Shown: piece by piece, positions 11,070-22,105 of the stretch
Layout of the letters: the number at the start of each line of letters is the position of its first letter
How positions within the stretch are numbered: the first letter of the stretch is position 1
Assembly: GCA_040954595.2 (NCBI GenBank)
Contig: CM082579.2
Coordinates: 13,640,001-13,704,000 of the forward strand
Reading direction: 5' to 3'
DNA length: 64,000 nt
From: Balanoglossus misakiensis
Lineage: Eukaryota; Hemichordata
Notes under the pieces: model-generated
Database searches by the model: none
Seen by the model: the letters and a program-made list of their open reading frames with translations, nothing else
What the model was told of the DNA's origin: nothing
Made by a program: the position numbers and the translations under genes

Positions 11070-11650
11070 CTCTGGAACCCCGTTACGACAATCCTCTGAA
11101 TCAATCAATAAAAGCTACATCTGCTTGGCCTCAACCCCAGGAAATACAATCTGTCGACCATACATTACGTATTATAAACTCGACATCAGAACCTATCCTA
11201 CTTAAACGCCATGATCACCTCTGTCAAGTACGACTACTATCTCCTGCTCCTTTGTCTGACGCAGGTAAAAGTACCCAGTCCACTACTTCTGCTTTGCCAA
11301 GTACCGGTGTACGTGAACCATTCTCATCTGGAATATCCCTTGACCCAGACAATCAACTTACACGCTCCATTAAGGATGAATTTATCAAATTGCATCAACA
11401 ATATGATGATGTCTTCAATCCGACAATATCTAAATATAATGGAGCTAGTGGGCGTATTGAAGCCACCGTCAATATGGGCCCGCTATTACCTCCACAAAGG
11501 AAAGGTCGGCTCCCTCATTACAACCGAGAAACATTAATTACACTACAGGACAAGTTTGATGAGCTAGAAGCCGTTGGGGTTTTCGCCAAACCAGAAGATG
11601 TAAACACAACAGTGGAATATCTAATGGAACAGTGTCACCGAGTTGCATGA
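10985..11650 (+). pseudogene. Linker and RT N-terminus of gypsy-like pol, left copy, disrupted
   Basis: The frame is -1 to gag-protease and overlaps it by 85 bases. It ends in RT fingers sequence (LPHYNRETL..FDELEAVGVFAKPEDVNTTVEY). After about 11625 the RT sequence stops matching: the next 205 bases are the reverse complement of the pol 3' end (14479-14683), and the frame closes at 11650. The RT core resumes at 11832. As it stands this arrangement cannot encode a continuous pol. Confidence 0.85.
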
Positions 11651-11831
11651 AAGTGGGCGGCGCTAGGCTCTCACCCTGTTACAGGCATCATTATGGCCTA
11701 TATTTTAAGCAGTACTTATTTAAGTATCCAGTCTCCAGATTCTTGCCACGATGGTGGTTTCCTAATTCTCGAGGATCGACGTAGCTCTTTCACTGGGGAC
11801 GTACTATTGTTGCTGTTGCCCTTGCATGGTG
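11626..11831 (-). repeat. Inverted copy of the pol 3' end inserted in RT
   Basis: It matches the reverse complement of 14479-14683, which contains the last 115 coding bases of pol and about 90 bases of 3' flank. It separates the RT N-terminus from the RT core and marks the inner end of the left arm. The junction falls at CCTTGCATGGTG, immediately before the unique spacer. Confidence 0.88.
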
Positions 11832-14594
11832 TCTAATGTGGACAATGTCCTACGCGATGTAGCAAGATGGAACTATGTCATCAAAACTGACCTCAACCAA
11901 GCTTATTATCAGATTCCCCTAGCAGCAAAATCCATGAAATATTGTGGAGTAGCAACCCCATTTAAGGGCATACGAGTTTATACACGTTCTGCAATGGGGA
12001 TGCCTGGGTCCGAAACGTGCTTGGAAGAACTGATGAGTAGAGTGCTTGGACGTCTAATACAAGAAGGATGCGTCACTAAAATAGCTGATGATTTGTATGT
12101 TGGCGGTAGCACTCAGCAAGAGACTCTGCAAAACTGGAAGAGAACACTTTCTTGCTTGCAAGCAAACAACTTACGTTTGTCAGCCAGGAAGACAGTGATA
12201 TGTCCAAAATCTACTACCATCCTTGGTTGGATATGGGCTAACGGAACTTTGAAGGCTAGCCCGCATAGAATAGCAGCATTAGCATCTGTAAATCCGCCAG
12301 CTACTGTCCAAGGTCTACGGTCCTTCGTAGGAGCCTACAAAGCTTTAAGCCATGTACTCAAAGGCTATGCGGATTTGTTGGACCCGTTGGACAGAGCTAC
12401 AGCAGGTAGACAGTCTCAAGAGAAAGTATCCTGGTCAGATGACCTTCTACAGTCTTTCAGAGCATCACAGGAAGCATTGAAAAATAACAAAACCATCACT
12501 GTTCCACACCCAGATGACCAGTTATGGATCGTTACTGATGGCTCTGTAAAAGAAAGGGGGATAGCAGCTACTCTATATTCGTGTCGAGGTAACAAATTGC
12601 GCCTGTCCGGCTTTTTCAGTGCAAAACTGAGAAAACACCAAATCACATGGTTACCTTGTGAAATTGAAGCTCTTTGCATCGGAGCAGCAGTCAAGCACTT
12701 TGCGCCATATATTCTTCAATCAAAGCACGCAACGCAGCTCCTGACAGACAGCAGGCCATGTGTAAAGGCATATGAAAAACTAAAACGAGGCGAGTTCTCG
12801 ACCAGTTCACGGGTATCTACTTTCCTATCGATTGTTAGCCGCTACCTTATCAATGTACAACATATAGCAGGTGTAGCTAATATTCCAACAGATTACGCAA
12901 GCCGTCATCCTGCCGAATGTACTGACAAGAGCTGTCAAGTTTGCAAGTTCATTGTCGATATGGAAGAGTCCGTTATCCGCTCTATTTCCATCTCTGATGT
13001 GATTGAGGGGACAGCAAAGATGTCCTTTACGAATCGCGCAGCTTGGAGAGCCGTTCAACTTGAATGCCCAGATCTGCGGCACACCCATTCTCATTTGGCG
13101 CAAGGTACCCGGCCATCTAAGAAGTTGGTTAAAATACAAGATGTCAAACGGTATCTGCGCGATGTTACCATTGCCAACGATGGTCTCTTAGTAGTGACTG
13201 ATAATCAGCCATTTCAACCTACCAGAGAACGTATAGTAGTGCCTAGAAGTGTCATCGATGGATTACTCACTGCTATTCATATACGTTTCCATCATCCCAC
13301 TAAACACCAGATGAAACGCCTCCTTCAAAGATACTTCTACGCACTCGATATGGACAAGGCCATCGAAAACACTTGTCTTACTTGCCACCATTGTCTCTCA
13401 CTAAAATCTGTGCCCACAAGTCTGATCCCACAGTCCACTTCACCTCCCCAACAGCAGATTGGGCGGTCGTATGCTGCAGACATCATGCGAAGATACAGAC
13501 AATGTGTTTTTGTACTTCGTGAAACCGCATCATCATTTACCATGACAACACTTATTGACAATGAGCGCCATGATACAATAAGAGATGCTATCATATCCCT
13601 TTGTGCTGGCATTCGGCCACTTGGAGATGATGAAATAACGATCCGTATCGACTCAGGTCCTGGATTAATCGCTCTTACCAAAGACCCTCTTTTGAGAAAA
13701 CTACATATCAAGCTGGACATTGGCGAGGTGAAGAATATAAATAAAAACCCAGTAGCTGAAAATGCAATGAAGGAATTAGGCCTTGAATGCCTGAACATCA
13801 ATCCAGATGGGGGTCCCCTGACTAGTGTCACGTTGGCACTAGCAACGGCAAGCATGAATGCTAGGATTAGACGTGATGGATTATCCGCTAGAGAAATATG
13901 GACTCAACGAGACCAGATCACTGGCAAACAACTTCCCCTGGATGACAGACAAATTATCCTAAATCAACACTTCAGTCACATACAAAACCATGCATCAAGT
14001 TCCAAAAGCAAAGCCCATGGTAAAACAGTTATGGCAACCAATAACTTCAAAGTTGGGGATCTTGTCTACCTGTATAGAGAAAGAGATAAAACCCGCGCCA
14101 GGGATAAATATCTGGTAACCAGTATAACCGACGATAAATGCCAAATAAGAAAATTTACCAATACACAGTTACGCTCGAAGACGTATAACGTCAAGCTTTC
14201 GGACTGTTATCCCATCAGGCCCACTGTATTGTCACAGTCAGGTCCAATCAGAGGCCTTGACAAGATTAATGATGACGATGCAGCTCCGATGGAAGAAACA
14301 AACCAAACCGTGTCAAAATCTCTTCTGCCGCTGACACCAGCAGAGGCAACACATACACATTCAGTAATATCGACACCAAATTTGGCGGACATACCAAATG
14401 CTGAATTGACTATACCGGCACCACCAAATAGCCCACCAATAAATATAGCGCCATCGCCACTTTTATCACCATCATCTTCACCATGCAAGGGCAACAGCAA
14501 CAATAGTACGTCCCCAGTGAAAGAGCTACGTCGATCCTCGAGAATTAGGAAACCACCATCGTGGCAAGAATCTGGAGACTGGATACTTAAATAA
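11826..14594 (+). CDS. Gypsy-like pol: RT core, RNase H, integrase, uninterrupted
   Basis: A 922-codon ORF that fills the spacer of the inverted repeat. In order it shows RT (YVIKTDLNQAYYQIP, SAMGMPGS, catalytic IADDLYVGG near residue 90), RNase H (VTDGSVKERG, EIEALC, LLTDSRP), the integrase zinc region (HIRFHH..CLTCHHC near 490-530), the integrase core (YAADIMRR, RIDSGPGL, PVAENAMKELG) and a basic C-terminus with RRSSRIRKPP. The RT-RNase H-IN order is that of Ty3/gypsy. The apparent ATG at 11826 is an accident of the junction at 11831; the native frame began in the disrupted upstream piece. It has no internal stop, unlike the BEL copies. Confidence 0.93.
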   Translation: MVSNVDNVLRDVARWNYVIKTDLNQAYYQIPLAAKSMKYCGVATPFKGIRVYTRSAMGMPGSETCLEELMSRVLGRLIQEGCVTKIADDLYVGGSTQQETLQNWKRTLSCLQANNLRLSARKTVICPKSTTILGWIWANGTLKASPHRIAALASVNPPATVQGLRSFVGAYKALSHVLKGYADLLDPLDRATAGRQSQEKVSWSDDLLQSFRASQEALKNNKTITVPHPDDQLWIVTDGSVKERGIAATLYSCRGNKLRLSGFFSAKLRKHQITWLPCEIEALCIGAAVKHFAPYILQSKHATQLLTDSRPCVKAYEKLKRGEFSTSSRVSTFLSIVSRYLINVQHIAGVANIPTDYASRHPAECTDKSCQVCKFIVDMEESVIRSISISDVIEGTAKMSFTNRAAWRAVQLECPDLRHTHSHLAQGTRPSKKLVKIQDVKRYLRDVTIANDGLLVVTDNQPFQPTRERIVVPRSVIDGLLTAIHIRFHHPTKHQMKRLLQRYFYALDMDKAIENTCLTCHHCLSLKSVPTSLIPQSTSPPQQQIGRSYAADIMRRYRQCVFVLRETASSFTMTTLIDNERHDTIRDAIISLCAGIRPLGDDEITIRIDSGPGLIALTKDPLLRKLHIKLDIGEVKNINKNPVAENAMKELGLECLNINPDGGPLTSVTLALATASMNARIRRDGLSAREIWTQRDQITGKQLPLDDRQIILNQHFSHIQNHASSSKSKAHGKTVMATNNFKVGDLVYLYRERDKTRARDKYLVTSITDDKCQIRKFTNTQLRSKTYNVKLSDCYPIRPTVLSQSGPIRGLDKINDDDAAPMEETNQTVSKSLLPLTPAEATHTHSVISTPNLADIPNAELTIPAPPNSPPINIAPSPLLSPSSSPCKGNSNNSTSPVKELRRSSRIRKPPSWQESGDWILK

Positions 14595-14659
14595 GTACTG
14601 CTTAAAATATAGGCCATAATGATGCCTGTAACAGGGTGAGAGCCTAGCGCCGCCCACTT

Positions 14660-15325
14660 TCATGCAACTCGGTGACACTGTTCCATTCGATATTCCACTG
14701 TTGTGTTTACATCTTCTGGTTTGGCGAAAACCCCAACGGCTTCTAGCTCATCAAACTTGTCCTGTAGTGTAATTAATGTTTCTCGGTTGTAATGAGGGAG
14801 CCGACCTTTCCTTTGTGGAGGTAATAGCGGGCCCATATTGACGGTGGCTTCAATACGCCCACTAGCTCCATTATATTTAGATATTGTCGGATTGAAGACA
14901 TCATCATATTGTTGATGCAATTTGATAAATTCATCCTTAATGGAGCGTGTAAGTTGATTGTCTGGGTCAAGGGATATTCCAGATGAGAATGGTTCACGTA
15001 CACCGGTACTTGGCAAAGCAGATGTAGTGGACTGGGTACTTTTACCTGCGTCAGACAAAGGAGCAGGAGATAGTAGTCGTACTTGACAGAGGTGATCATG
15101 GCGTTTAAGTAGGATAGGTTCTGATGTCGAGTTTATAATACGTAATGTATGGTCGACAGATTGTATTTCCTGGGGTTGAGGCCAAGCAGATGTAGCTTTT
15201 ATTGATTGATTCAGAGGATTGTCGTAACGGGGTTCCAGAGCTAATAATGAATCTGGGTTACAGGAGGGGGGTGTTTCAAGTTCGATAAATTCCCCTGGAA
15301 GTATAGAGTACGTTTTGATGGACAA
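14660..15325 (-). pseudogene. Linker and RT N-terminus of gypsy-like pol, right copy
   Basis: Mirror copy of 10985-11650, with only isolated differences (for example L to R in the last residues and a T/A change near 15030). It abuts the pol 3' end tail to tail near 14683, so no RT core follows it on this strand. It overlaps the right gag-protease ORF by 85 bases. Confidence 0.87.
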
Positions 15326-16788
15326 CGGATTAAATAGGCTTGTGTACGGCGGATCGAAGCAATGTGGTGTTGTTGCTGGCCATAATAAATAATATCTGAC
15401 CCTTTGATAACGATCTGCCTCTTAGCAGGGCGTGTAGCGATATCATTACTGACATGAAAGGGATTCCCAGCCAAGACATCAACATCAAGGTTTTCCACCA
15501 CCAAAGCATCTAAAGTAAAGGTATAACTTCCTCGTGACAATTGGCAGTGAACTTCTCCAATGACATCCATTGGCGTAATCCCGTCAGCCTGGCGGGCCAT
15601 CTGTGAAGCAGGGGTTATAGGTAGACCAATAGATCTAGCAAAAGCAGACTTGATCATATTTGTAGTTGCACCTGTATCAAGAGTTACCTTCACAGGATAA
15701 TGCTGGTAGAATGTGTTGAGAAAGGGCGACTGAATTATATTGACACGCATGACATGTGGTTCATCGATGAGGGCATTTACAGGATTCTCGTCTGGTCTGG
15801 ATTCGTAATCAACTGTATCGGAGGGATTGTAATAATCAATCTCTTCATCATCATTCTGAACATAACGGGAGCGACTGAAGTTCGCTCTATCTTCATCTGG
15901 TAGAAATCTGCAGTCGACGAGGGAGTGTGACGTGAAATTTTGTCTACCTGCAGTTCTACATAAGATACATGATTTTACAGGCTGTCTACGACGTGGAAAT
16001 GGCCGGTTTGTACGCGAAAACGGCTTATATGGCTGCGGCTTATATGCATTAAAAATGCCGGTACGCATAACTTTGCTGTCCTCTATGCTATGCAACTCAT
16101 CTAAAAGTGATGGCATTGCCTGAGAGATTTCCGGTTTAAGTGAAGCGAGCGATTTATTGCGTAAGTCAGATCCGTATTTTTGTTTGACCAGTTGAGGTAA
16201 GCCAGGGTTGACCAACTGCAGCCAAAGAAAGACAATAGTATTTTCTAAAGTTGGTGTAACATCTTCATCTGCAGTAATAACTTCACCGTGGTGAGTGATG
16301 CCACCTTCTCTGGTCAGGAGATTATCATCATAGAATGCGACGATACGTTGATAAAGATCTTCCGGCTTTTCGTCGGGTTGTAAGCGAATGCTACTCAAAT
16401 CGAAAAAGTGCGCTCCTGTTGATTGGAAGCCATAATGTTGACGAATTTTCTGCCATATGTCATTTAATGACGTCGACTGCTTTATAATAGAGTTCCTTGA
16501 GATAATCGAACAATAGTTTGCTATTTGACCTAACATAAGGTCAAGATGAGCGTTTTTCTGTGCAGCAGTCTGCCTTTGGTTTTCAGGAATTGTCTCATCA
16601 TCGTCAACAAGACCTCTGTAAGGATTGGCTGAGGTTTTCTTGTGCCAAGTAAATCCGTCTCTCAAAAATACTCGAAAATTCGGGTCCAGTGACAAGATGT
16701 ATATCAAGTTTTGTTTCCAATTTTCGAAGGAGTTTATGGTCTCACACTTCGTGAGTTGCCATTGTTTCGGTGCACGAGCAGTGGCCAT
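15241..16788 (-). CDS. Gag-protease of gypsy-like retroelement, right copy
   Basis: The mirror of 9522-11069 with an identical predicted protein: gag region, CILCRTAGR-type C/H cluster and DTGA protease motif. The ATG is at 16786-16788. Complete identity over 515 codons contrasts with the outer BEL portion of the same arms, which has accumulated several changes. It points toward the centre and runs into the partial RT ORF through the same overlap. Confidence 0.88.
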   Translation of the reverse strand: MATARAPKQWQLTKCETINSFENWKQNLIYILSLDPNFRVFLRDGFTWHKKTSANPYRGLVDDDETIPENQRQTAAQKNAHLDLMLGQIANYCSIISRNSIIKQSTSLNDIWQKIRQHYGFQSTGAHFFDLSSIRLQPDEKPEDLYQRIVAFYDDNLLTREGGITHHGEVITADEDVTPTLENTIVFLWLQLVNPGLPQLVKQKYGSDLRNKSLASLKPEISQAMPSLLDELHSIEDSKVMRTGIFNAYKPQPYKPFSRTNRPFPRRRQPVKSCILCRTAGRQNFTSHSLVDCRFLPDEDRANFSRSRYVQNDDEEIDYYNPSDTVDYESRPDENPVNALIDEPHVMRVNIIQSPFLNTFYQHYPVKVTLDTGATTNMIKSAFARSIGLPITPASQMARQADGITPMDVIGEVHCQLSRGSYTFTLDALVVENLDVDVLAGNPFHVSNDIATRPAKRQIVIKGSDIIYYGQQQHHIASIRRTQAYLIRCPSKRTLYFQGNLSNLKHPPPVTQIHY

Positions 16789-17154
16789 TGTGCATAAATT
16801 ACACAAGGAACAATAGAACGTGATGTCGATAGTTACGTAAGTACTGCAACAAGGCTATAAATAGGTACCTGAGATGGTGCCTGTGACGAATGTTTTTCCT
16901 ACCGTAACGTACGTCGGTGAACTTTTCAACAGCTCAGCTTGGTTGCATTTAAATAGCCTGCACGGGTATTTGGTCCATATAGTCTTCTCTTTGTTGAAGG
17001 CTTCTTAGCAGTCGTGGACTCGAAAACCGCTGCCACCACGGCAATAAAGACAGACCAACTTGACGTGCAATGAACTGCAACCGTTTAATAGCGATCAATA
17101 ATAATAGACAACGAACAGCAAACACACATACTTAGTAAATAACATTACCATAAC
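16789..17154 (-). other. Gypsy-like LTR fragment and leader, right copy
   Basis: Mirror of 9156-9521, including the putative primer-binding word CGAAAACCGCTGCCACCA on the plus strand. It joins the truncated BEL RT at about 17155. Confidence 0.5.
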
Positions 17155-18484
17155 AATGTAACGTGTTGGCGGAAGGTCTGAAGAAATTAGACCAGTTAGT
17201 GCGACACGCAATCAATTTGGATTTTCCAGAACGAGTCATTGATGATAAAAGAGAGCATTCACAGGAGGACAAGAAGTTCCTGAATGAAGTGAACAAGTCA
17301 ATCAAACTCAAAGATGGACATTACGAAATTGGATTACCATTTCGTAGTGAAGAAGTCAGACTACCCAACAATGAGCAGTATGCTCTGAATCGCCTGAAGT
17401 CACTTGAGAGGAAATTCAGAAGAAATCCCAAGTTCCAGGAGGACTATAAGAAGTTCATGTCAGATATAATTGACAAGGGCTACGCTGTCAAAGTTCAGCA
17501 AGAGAGGCCACAGCAAGACGATGGGAGGATATGGTATATACCTCATCACGGAGTCTATCACCCAAAGAAGCCAGAGAAGATCCGTGTTGTCTTTGACTGT
17601 TCGGCGAAGTTCCAGGGGATATCTCTCAATGACCTTTATTACAAGGGCCGGATCTGACTAACAATCTTGTCGGTGTGCTGTTGCGATTTCGTCAGGAACC
17701 AGTAGCGCTGATGGCAGACATAGAAGCAATGTTTCACCAAGTACAGGTGCCCAAAGAAGACAGTGATTGTCTACGCTTCTATTGGTGGCCTGAGGGAAAC
17801 ATTAACAGCCAGCCAGAAGTCTACCAAATGCGGGTTCATCTATTTGGAGCAGTATCATCTCCAAGTTGTGCGAATACAGCCCTACACAGAACTGCTCAAG
17901 ACAACAGCCACAGATTCAATACTGAAGTCATCGACACCATTATGAGAAATTTCTACGTGGACGACTGTCTCAAGTCAGTGAGTAGTGTGCCCGAAGCTAT
18001 GAAGTTAGCACAAGAACTGACAGCAGCTTGCCAGATGGGAGGCTTTCGTCTGACGAAGTGGATCAGTAACAGTCGTGAGGTCTTGGAATCTATTCCCGTA
18101 CAAGAGAGAGGCAAAGAAGTTAAGCAACTGAAGCTCGACTATGATGACCTGCCAACCGAACGTGCTCTAGGGGTGTATTGGTCGGTCGAACCAGACACTC
18201 TGGGATTTAAAATAGACATCCAAGACAGACCTGTAAGCAGAAGGGGCATATTATCAGTCGTCAGTTCGGTCTACGATCCGCTGGGATTAGCATCACCGTT
18301 CATACTGCCAGCGAGAATATTGCTACAGGATCTGTGCCACCGAAATCTCGGATGGGACCAGACGATCAGTCAAGGAGATCAGAAGAGATGGCGACAATGG
18401 CTAACCGATCTCCCACAACTAGAAGAACTGTCAGTAGATAGATGCTTCAAGCCGGCTGATTTTGGAGAGGTGAAGCGGTGTTAA
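17155..18484 (+). pseudogene. BEL/Pao reverse transcriptase, right copy
   Basis: Plus-strand mirror of 7826-9155. The N-terminal RT part is open from 17163 to 17657 (no early frameshift, unlike the left copy). A one-base deletion at about 17634-17637 in GACCTTTATTAC shifts the frame, and the catalytic part ([10 protein letters not shown]) is open from 17675. The final TAA at 18482-18484 is shared with the left arm. No upstream gag or protease of BEL type is present. Confidence 0.9.
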
Positions 18485-19456
18485 GTACATCATATTTCCG
18501 ATGCAAGTCAGCATGGGTATGGAACTGCGTCCTATGTTCGCCTGATGAATGAAGACAGAGAAATTCACTGCGCTCTACTGATGGGAAAAGCCAGAGTGGC
18601 ACCACTCAAGAAGACCACCATTCCTCGTTTGGAATTGATGGCAGCTACCGTGGCAGTCAGAATGAACAAGTTGCTGGAGAGGGAGTTGGATCAGCGTATA
18701 GATGCGGTATATTTCTGGACAGACAGCATGTCAGTACCTAGATACATCGCCAACGAGACCACCCGTTTCCATACCTTTGTTTCAAATCGAATCAACATAA
18801 TTCGTGAAGGTTCGGAAATGCACCAATGGAAGTACGTAAACACACAGTCTAACCCAGCTGACGATGCTTCCAGAGGGCTGACTGTACACCAGTTTCTCCG
18901 AAACAAGAGATGGATAGAAGGCCCAGCGTTCCTATGGGGACCGGAGAATGAATGGCCTACACAACAATCGGTATCGAAGATTATACCGGAGGATGACCCA
19001 GAGGTCAAGAAACAGATAAACGCCGTAATAGCAGACACATCCACACTGGTGATTGATGACATCATATCACGTGTTTCCGTCTGGAAGAAACTCAAGAAGA
19101 CAGTGGGATGGATTCTTTTGGCGAAGGAAAAGCTAAGAAGATTAGTTCAACAGAAAAGGATGCTGAGAGAAAATCTCGATGAAGAACCTGAGACGAAAGG
19201 TAAAGAAGAGCTCAGCAAAGAAAAGATGAGAAAGAGGGGAAGTAAGGAGGAAAGTGAAATTCCAGCACTCCCATTCGAAATGTTACAAGAAGCAGAGAAG
19301 GCGATTATACGCTTCACACAACATTGTCACTTCCCGGAAGAAGTCACCGCCCTACAGAAAGGTGAAGAAGTGAAGAAATCCAGCCCGCTTTACAAGCTGG
19401 ATCCGATGCTGAAAGATGGGATAATACGTGTTGGCGGACGTCTTGAGCGAGCGTAA
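18485..19456 (+). pseudogene. BEL/Pao RNase H and linker, right copy
   Basis: Mirror of 6788-7825: VHHISDAS start, PRLELMAA, FWTDSM, and the charged linker. It ends at a private TAA at about 19454 (GCGTAACTA), where the left arm reads GCGTCACTA and stays open. Otherwise the two copies are the same protein. Confidence 0.9.
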
Positions 19457-20632
19457 CTACCAGAAGAAAGCAAGCACCCAATGGTCCTCCCAAGGGACAC
19501 TCCAGTATCGAGACTCATCTTAGAAGAGATACATCGTGCGGTCGGACATATGGGAAGAAACTCAATGTTGGCGAGACTAAGGGAGAAGTTTTGGATCCTG
19601 CGAGCAAACACTGCAGTCCGTAGCATTATAGCAAAATGCGTGATCTGTCGAAGATACAGAGCGAAGGTCGCTGAGCAGAAAATGGCAGACCTGCCGGCAG
19701 ACCGCATCACACCAGAAGAAGCACCATTCACGAGAACAGGTGTAGACTACTTCGGCCCGTTGGAAGTCAAGCGTGGTCGCAGCACTGTGAAGAGGTATGG
19801 AGTGATCTTTACTTGTTTGGCGACACGGGCTGTACATCTCGAAGGGGCACACTCGCTAGATACAGACTCATGCATCAACAGCCTTCGACGATTTACAGCA
19901 AGAAGAGGACAAGTGAAAGTGATCAGATCTGACAACGGAACCAATTTCGTCGGTGCCAATCGTGAACTACACGAAGAAATTGAGAAGTGGAATCACCACA
20001 AAATATCTGAAGCCCTATATCAACACAGTGTGAAGTGGGAGTTCAACCCCCCAGCGGCATCTCACTTCGGAGGAATATGGGAACGTCAGATCAGAACCAT
20101 ACGGAAGATATTGTTCTCCTTGATGAAAGAACAGGCTATTCGTTTAGATGATGAAGCGCTGCAGACGTTGTTCTGTGAAGTTGAAGCCATTGTCAACAGT
20201 CGCCCCATCACCAAGCTATCTGATGATCCGAATGATCTTGAAGTTCTCACACCGAATCATCTACTGATGTTGCAGCCCACACAGAATCTACCACCTGGTA
20301 TATTTTGCAAGAACGACAACTACGCTCGTCGCAGGTGGCGCCAAGTACAGTACCTGGCAGACATATTTTGGAAGAGATGGGTTAAAGAATATCTCCCCCT
20401 GCTGCAGGAAAGGCAGAAGTGGCTCAAACCCAGGAGAAATCTCACCGTGGGGGACGTGGTCTTGATTGTGGACAACTCTGCACCAAGAAATTCCTGGCCC
20501 CTAGGAGTGGTCATCGATGTGAAAAGAGACAAGAAGGGATTTGTGCGTGTTGCAACGGTGAAGACCAAAACATCGACCCTGGATCGACCAGTGGACAAAG
20601 TGTGTGTGCTGTTGGAAGCTGATGTGGTATAG
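19457..20632 (+). pseudogene. BEL/Pao integrase, right copy
   Basis: Open from after the TAA at 19454 through the zinc region, the catalytic core (VDYFG, RSDNGTNF, FGGIWER) and the C-terminal domain to the TAG at 20632. It has leucine at the position where the left copy has TGA. About six amino acid changes separate it from the left integrase. It is followed after 48 bases by the TG start of the putative LTR. Confidence 0.92.
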
Positions 20633-20680
20633 AAACGACTGAAAAGTGGACACATGCAGCTAAGTGGCAATGACAATATA

Positions 20681-21624
20681 TGTTTGACAATTTTTGGACC
20701 TATTACTAGTTTGGTAATTGCTCAGAAAGCATTTCCTTACAATTAGGGGACCGGAATGTTACGGCCAAAAATATTTAGCTTATAGTAGCAGTTTTATTGC
20801 TATGGTTTCTGTTTGACTTAAATTTGCTTAGTACCGACACTTAGGTCAAGGCACTTGTATGACTGTGATTCATACTTCCTGTCAAGGGCATTACCCCCAT
20901 TACGTAATACCATATCAAAGTTCAACTTCAGTCAAGTGTAAGTATTAGGTTTCAGAAGCACATGGGTTTTCAAAGAGCAAGCATTGTGCTGAAGAGAGAG
21001 TGTCGGTTTTGTGCTTCTAACACACTCAAAAGGGGACGGACCAGTCCATGAATTGTATTGTTTTGATGGGCTAACAGCCAGGAGGTCACATAATTCTGGT
21101 AAGCCTATTTTCGAGCCAAAATATTCTGTAGAAATCAAGTTTTATTCGTGGACTGTGAGTACCACACAAGTTGGCCATTCTCTCCTGGCAGAGATGGCAT
21201 GTGGCAATTTTCAAATCAGTTTAACACATCATATTTCATACCAAGAGACTTTCCACGGACTCTGATTTAGACAGTTCATCGGACACAAGTTGCTTTTTGA
21301 CTTCAGTGATGTATTTTATAGATTTAGAGTTTCTTCTGTTTGAAAGTGCTTTATGCATAATTAATTAGGCTTTGGAATGCAAAGTACTTTAGAAGCGGCA
21401 AGTGCATGCTTCTTGCCTCTAGAGGGCGCCATACATAAGAGGCCATGGTTCAAGGTGGTAAACTTGACCTTTGAACCCTCGAGTTGTGTAACAGTGACAA
21501 ATACTTATGTAGTGTATTATTTTATTTTATTTTCAGTCAATCGTTCTACGTTCCACGTCTTTAAGTTTACCGTTCCACGTCTATGTATAGTGTCGAATAA
21601 ACCCCGTGACAAAGAATTTGACAC
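20681..21624 (+). other. Putative BEL/Pao 3' LTR
   Basis: Begins TGTTTGACAATTTTTGG right after the integrase stop and a short spacer. It contains AATAAA at 21597-21602, and a possible end TTTGACA at about 21624. The first 300 bases are repeated in inverted form at 1-300. No second LTR in direct orientation lies in the window, so the right boundary is only a guess. It could instead be flanking genomic DNA shared by the two arms. Confidence 0.4.
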
Positions 21625-22105
21625 TAGCAGTGATTTGTTAAAGAGGGACGCATTGCGGAGAGATCTACCCTGACTGTTTACCCCAAGCAGTGCGCAGCAG
21701 ACTATATAGTTGGCCATAAAAGGAAGTCTGTTTGTGTGCCGCTACACGGCCTAAATAACGACTTTTTACCTGCACCACAACGATCTGACCGTTCTTTAGT
21801 CACTCCTCGGCGACAAAAGCGTTTTATTACGGCATAAATAACGACTTTTTCGCTCCTTGGTTGGTCATGCGGACGGAAAGACACGGTTTTAGCGAGTTTA
21901 TCTTTCTCTCTCCTGAGCACTCCGTATTCAGACTTGCCAAAGTGAACCGCGACAAAAATATGACCATGTTTCCCTGCATGTTTCTTTTACCCGACAGATA
22001 AAAACGCAGCGTTGATATTGAAATGAATTGGCTTTATGAAAATGATAAAAATTACACTGATAATGTCGTTAAAAATTCTCACAAAAAAAAAATAGAAAAA
22101 AAAGT

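Larger units (their letters stand above)
1..11831. repeat. Left arm of giant inverted repeat (interrupted by a 5.3 kb insertion)
   Basis: Positions 1-300 and 5632-11831 read as the reverse complement of 14479-20982, with paired coordinates summing to about 26310 inside the coding part. The arm holds a piece of putative BEL LTR, a BEL/Pao pol region on the minus strand, then the leader, gag-protease and RT start of a gypsy-like element on the plus strand. It is broken once, by the TIR element at 303-5629. It runs off the left window edge, so its outer end is not seen. Small indels and substitutions separate the arms, which argues against a simple assembly mirror image. Confidence 0.93.
14479..20982. 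repeat. Right arm of giant inverted repeat
   Basis: This is the reverse complement of 1-300 plus 5632-11831. From the inside outward it holds the last 115 bases of the gypsy-like pol ORF and its 3' flank, the RT start, gag-protease and leader on the minus strand, then BEL/Pao pol on the plus strand and the start of a putative BEL LTR. It lacks the 5.3 kb insertion of the left arm; the uninterrupted site with a single TA is at 20679-20680. Homology can be followed to 20982, the counterpart of base 1, so the true outer limit may be further out. Confidence 0.93.

Noticed and set aside
1-20982. Palindrome as a pure assembly artefact
   Set aside because: The arms differ by several stops, indels and a 5.3 kb transposon with a proper target duplication. 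A mirrored misassembly would not create these. A collapsed pair of divergent copies cannot be fully excluded.
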